Below the pieces are notes generated by a model. That model saw only the letters and a program-made list of their open reading frames with translations. It was not told the origin of the DNA and searched no databases. Of a stretch of 64,000 nt of DNA, positions 61,011 to 64,000 are shown one piece after another; the first letter of the stretch is position 1; every line of letters starts with the position of its first letter. The position numbers were made by a program, and so were the translations under genes. The stretch comes from Lingula anatina (Eukaryota > Brachiopoda > Lingulata > Lingulida > Lingulidae), in contig NW_019774480.1 of assembly GCF_001039355.2 (NCBI RefSeq), positions 501,740 to 565,739 of the forward strand, in the 5' to 3' direction.

Positions 61011-62501
61011 AAACCCCAAGAGGCTGGGCACTATGAGCTCTCATCTTTGGATAACACAATCTGTAAAACTGCTACAGAGATGTCCAGGTTCTACGTCTTA
61101 AACTTTGCACACAGAAAAGAATGAAATGACTCCCTGTTGTAACATCAACAGAATATAATTTTACTAAACAGTTACATGGTACAAGCATGGTCAAGTCCAT
61201 TATGAAAAACAGTTTTGGATTGAAGAAACTACTAAGTAAATTCTTCCATAGTTCTTTACTTCTGTGCACAGTGCTGAATTTTTATCCCATTCATAATATG
61301 TTGCAAAGTTTGTTTTTTTTTTCTAATTTATTATAACCTTTACAAACTTCATTTTCTGTCCCTCGCCAAAATGCTGACTTTTCCAGCAAATGAATGCCTT
61401 AATATTTGGCCCACGTTAAATATAGGCAAGTACTCTATAATTGAAAGATTAGAGCTATAGCAATAAATTAATACTAAATAGATAGAAGAAAATTTTTTCT
61501 TCACCAGTGTAACATTAATGATCAGACAAGGGAAAAACTTAACAGATACCAAAGGTCTGAAGGACCTACACTACCGGTATAAGAAATCTACAACTCCGCC
61601 CAATTCTGTGATGGTCCGAAAGTATTTTATTTCTGTTACTCTATGTTTACAAGTGATTTATTATTATGTATTGTATTTTCACATAAGATTTGCCAGACCA
61701 GAGGACCTGTGATATAAAAAATTTGCAGGTCCTTTGGCATTTTAAGAGCGCGTCCATGAGAAAGCCAAACAGATTGGTCAGAAGGCGGCAAGGTGGGGGT
61801 CAGCAGATTTTAATAATTTTTGGTGTGGTAAACCATCAACATGAAAGATATTGTGAGCCACTGGCTTTCTTATTTTGGATCATTAGTTTTAGAGATATGG
61901 GGGAAGGTCTTTTATCCGCAATTTTGCCAAAATATAGCATTTTTTAGCTCTTGAAAAGTTATAATTTTAAATATTATTTTAAAAAATCATGTACATCATA
62001 AGGAATTATTTAGGTGTGCCATATGATGGGTTAAGGAAAGACCTTTAATACCCAGTACAGATTTTTCAAAAGGGCACTGTCATGACCACACAAGGTTGAT
62101 TCTAATAAGGCATGTTTTCCGTATGCTTGACCCCCTCCCCTTCTTTAAATGCACACATCTTCTTTTTTGCAGGTTGCATCCATATAATTTTGGTATGTGC
62201 TGATAGAAAAGGGTTGCAAAATAAATTTTGTGAAATAAAATCTGTGTTAAACCTTGTTAAATTAGAACTATAACAATTTTAAAAAGGGCCTAAAAACGAA
62301 TATTTTTATACTACTGAAATGCTAATCTGTTTCTTCAACTAAATTAATAAGTCAAAACCATGTATAGGTTTGTGAAAAGCCCTTAAAACAATCATGTTTG
62401 CCCTGCAGACAAACTTATGAAGCAAAAATACATTTTTAAAATTTGTTTATGTTGTAGAAACTAAATGTAAAATAACAATGCTAACTCTGTGACCTATTTT
62501 C

Positions 62502-62562
62502 AGCGTGGCGGGTACTAGGGTTATCACCGGAGCAACTGTGGAGCAAAGCACATCGTCTTTAC
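62502..62562 (+). CDS. Candidate exon of an unrecognised plus-strand gene
   Basis: Acceptor CTATTTTCAG, then WRVLGLSPEQLWSKAHRLY in phase 1. The donor would be ACA|GTGTTA, which is weak. Joining to the next candidate makes Asn from A|AC and an uninterrupted helical-looking peptide. Confidence 0.35.
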
Positions 62563-62690
62563 AGTGTTAAAACATAATGCTTTCTTAATTTTAAGAAGAA
62601 CACACACTAGAGATGCTTAGGTACATCTCAGAAGGATTGGTGTGCACCAGAATGTCACAAGAAATGACCATAGCAGCTGGTCGTCCTTAG

Positions 62691-62723
<33 letters not shown>

Positions 62724-62738
62724 GCTGAACCACTTCAG

Positions 62739-62806
62739 ACTGTTGTCAGGCTTGGGTGCCTCAATATAGCCAGCTCATCGATTTAGCTCTGGATGTTTGT
62801 TGTAAG
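62739..62806 (+). CDS. Candidate exon of an unrecognised plus-strand gene
   Basis: After a poly-T tract and CACTTCAG acceptor, only one of three frames is open: CCQAWVPQYSQLIDLALDVC then CK, ending at a consensus AAG|GTAAGT donor in phase 0. A (TA)n microsatellite follows about 10 bases into the intron. Confidence 0.42.
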
Positions 62807-62813
62807 GTAAGTG

Positions 62814-62815
<2 letters not shown>

Positions 62816-62864
<49 letters not shown>
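62816..62864. repeat. (TA)n microsatellite just inside an intron
   Basis: About 24 TA units, beginning about 10 bases downstream of the GTAAGT donor at 62807. Confidence 0.95.
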
Positions 62865-62868
<4 letters not shown>

Positions 62869-63326
62869 AGACAAAGTCGGTTCTGTCACTATTTCAGGTA
62901 AGTACTGTCTTCTATGTAGTAATAACCTACCCTGTTGTTAGGTATGGCCGCTTTTTCTTTGTGTTGACCAGTGGTGGCATAAATATACTATAATCAGATA
63001 CACTTAAAACTCAGACCAGTTTAAATAATAAGTTTGAATATTTTTAAGTAATATAAAGAATATTAAGCAGAATTAAAAGATATTCTGGTATATTTCAATT
63101 CATAGAATTTTACTTCATTTCTATTTCATGGTAAATATGTCTGCTGAAAAGAATTAACTGTGTATCTAACTTATGAAGTATATTTTTGCATTTAATTCTA
63201 GGGCTTTGTTACATGTGTTATCATAACAAAAACAGTTAAGAGACAGCTATGTAACACACATTCAGTTTCAAGTTTTGGCATTTTAGGGGATGTTACTTGT
63301 GTCAGTTTTTTATATTTTAGTTTCAT

Positions 63327-63489
63327 ATGCAGATTAATGTGTGTTTACAATGAAGTTGAAGTTAACCACTTAGCTTTATGTGACTTTGTAACACACTGTG
63401 CTTCAATTTTCAAGACTTACACAGAACACTTGTACAACTACAGTAGAAGTACTTTAGTAAAATCAGGAAGACTTTGCGGTCCATTACGT
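63327..63489 (+). CDS. Candidate exon of an unrecognised plus-strand gene
   Basis: An open frame with coding-like composition includes CDFVTHCASIFKTYTEHLYN and YSRSTLVKSGRLCGPL. A GTATGT donor at 63490 leaves phase 1, which matches the next candidate exon. The 5' boundary is uncertain; the frame is open from about 63205. Confidence 0.35.
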
Positions 63490-63721
63490 ATGTTGTTCAT
63501 GTTGCTTTGCAAGGGGGTGTGCCAGTCAATTAAGCTGATTACAATGACTGAGCTGTGATACTCCGCTGAGATAGATTGATCCTGCTACAATAGTTTCTAT
63601 TCTGAACACAGTAAGCCTCCGTTGTTGTAAAACATTTATTGATGTTATGTTTATTTTTCATATTTTACATCCTAGGCCTGGATGTGAACCTTGACCTGGA
63701 CAATCTTACTGATAATAATAG

Positions 63722-63765
63722 AAGAGTCACCTGAAATTGCACAGGCAAATTCATTAGATTCAGAT
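63722..63765 (+). CDS. Candidate short exon of an unrecognised plus-strand gene
   Basis: Acceptor AATAATAG, donor GTGAGC, phase 1 in and phase 0 out, encoding ESPEIAQANSLDSD. With the next exon it reads SLDSDPVLPSSGRRSSGYPG, a Ser-rich disordered segment with an RRSS basophilic kinase-like site. Confidence 0.35.
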
Positions 63766-63947
63766 GTGAGCACCAACTCTGTCTTTCTATCATGAAATTC
63801 TGGTAGCTACATCAGGCATATTTGATTTCATTTTCAATCATTGTTTTTACTTATGCAATATGTTTGATCAGTATATTATTTAGTCATTGTTTTTATACAG
63901 CAATTAACATAAGTTTAAAATATGTTTAATACATTTTCTTTTGACAG

Positions 63948-64000
63948 CCTGTCCTGCCATCTTCAGGTAGACGCAGTAGTGGATATCCTGGCGAACCTGT
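63948..64000 (+). CDS. Candidate exon running off the right edge
   Basis: Acceptor TTTTGACAG, phase 0, PVLPSSGRRSSGYPGEP. A second frame is also open over this short stretch, so the reading depends on the phase of the preceding candidate exon. Confidence 0.33.

Larger units (their letters stand above)
59640..62500. other. Probably intronic or intergenic, no firm gene
   Basis: AT-rich sequence with one palindromic MITE and short frames only. If the right-hand plus-strand gene begins near 58.6 kb, this would be its first introns. Confidence 0.4.

Noticed and set aside
61518-61947. Two overlapping plus-strand frames of 64 and 85 residues
   Set aside because: They overlap in different frames without splice support or domains.

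Overview
This is an AT-rich, intron-rich stretch of animal genomic DNA, most probably from a marine invertebrate deuterostome (echinoderm, hemichordate or cephalochordate). The evidence is the gene content (EGF/SEA-domain extracellular protein, TMEM72-like and MARCH1/8-like genes), the GT-AG introns, many microsatellites and several families of short inverted-repeat transposons. The species cannot be fixed from the sequence alone. The assembly is imperfect. One sized gap lies at 17950-18431, and four lone Ns (1578, 5445, 12555, 59275) each sit exactly where a near-identical second copy of the preceding or following sequence begins. These look like two haplotypes placed in tandem rather than real duplications.

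Region 1 (about 1-17.3 kb, minus strand) is the 3' part of a large extracellular gene. It is a chain of EGF and calcium-binding EGF exons, nearly all with phase 1-1 boundaries, then a three-exon SEA domain, another cbEGF, and the first exon of what looks like a second SEA domain; it runs off the left edge. Two blocks of its exons appear twice because of the haplotype artefact. Region 2 (about 17.4-18.8 kb) is an interspersed repeat rich in AGGTCA motifs, broken by the gap; a second copy lies at 52.5-53.6 kb. Region 3 (19.3-22.4 kb, minus) carries at least five exons of a four-transmembrane TMEM72-like protein whose 3' end is not found. Region 4 (22.5-41 kb) is mostly non-coding. It holds one intact intronless gene for a two-pass membrane protein (30.2-31.0 kb, plus), a decayed Tc1/mariner-like transposase (about 33 kb) and a TTAA-flanked inverted-repeat element (33.6-34.0 kb).

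Region 5 (41.1-58.3 kb, minus) is a MARCH1/8-type membrane RING-CH ubiquitin ligase. It can be assembled as four phase-0 coding exons giving 294 residues, about the length of human MARCHF8. Its CpG-containing 5' end at 58.3-58.9 kb may be a bidirectional promoter. Region 6 (58.6-64 kb, plus) has several short spliced exons whose phases agree with one another; they suggest an unrecognised plus-strand gene continuing past the right edge.

The genes do not form a pathway. The EGF/SEA protein is secreted or cell-surface matrix, the TMEM72-like and two-pass proteins are integral membrane proteins of unknown function, and the MARCH protein ubiquitinates membrane cargo in endosomes. No CRISPR array, rRNA or convincing tRNA was seen.
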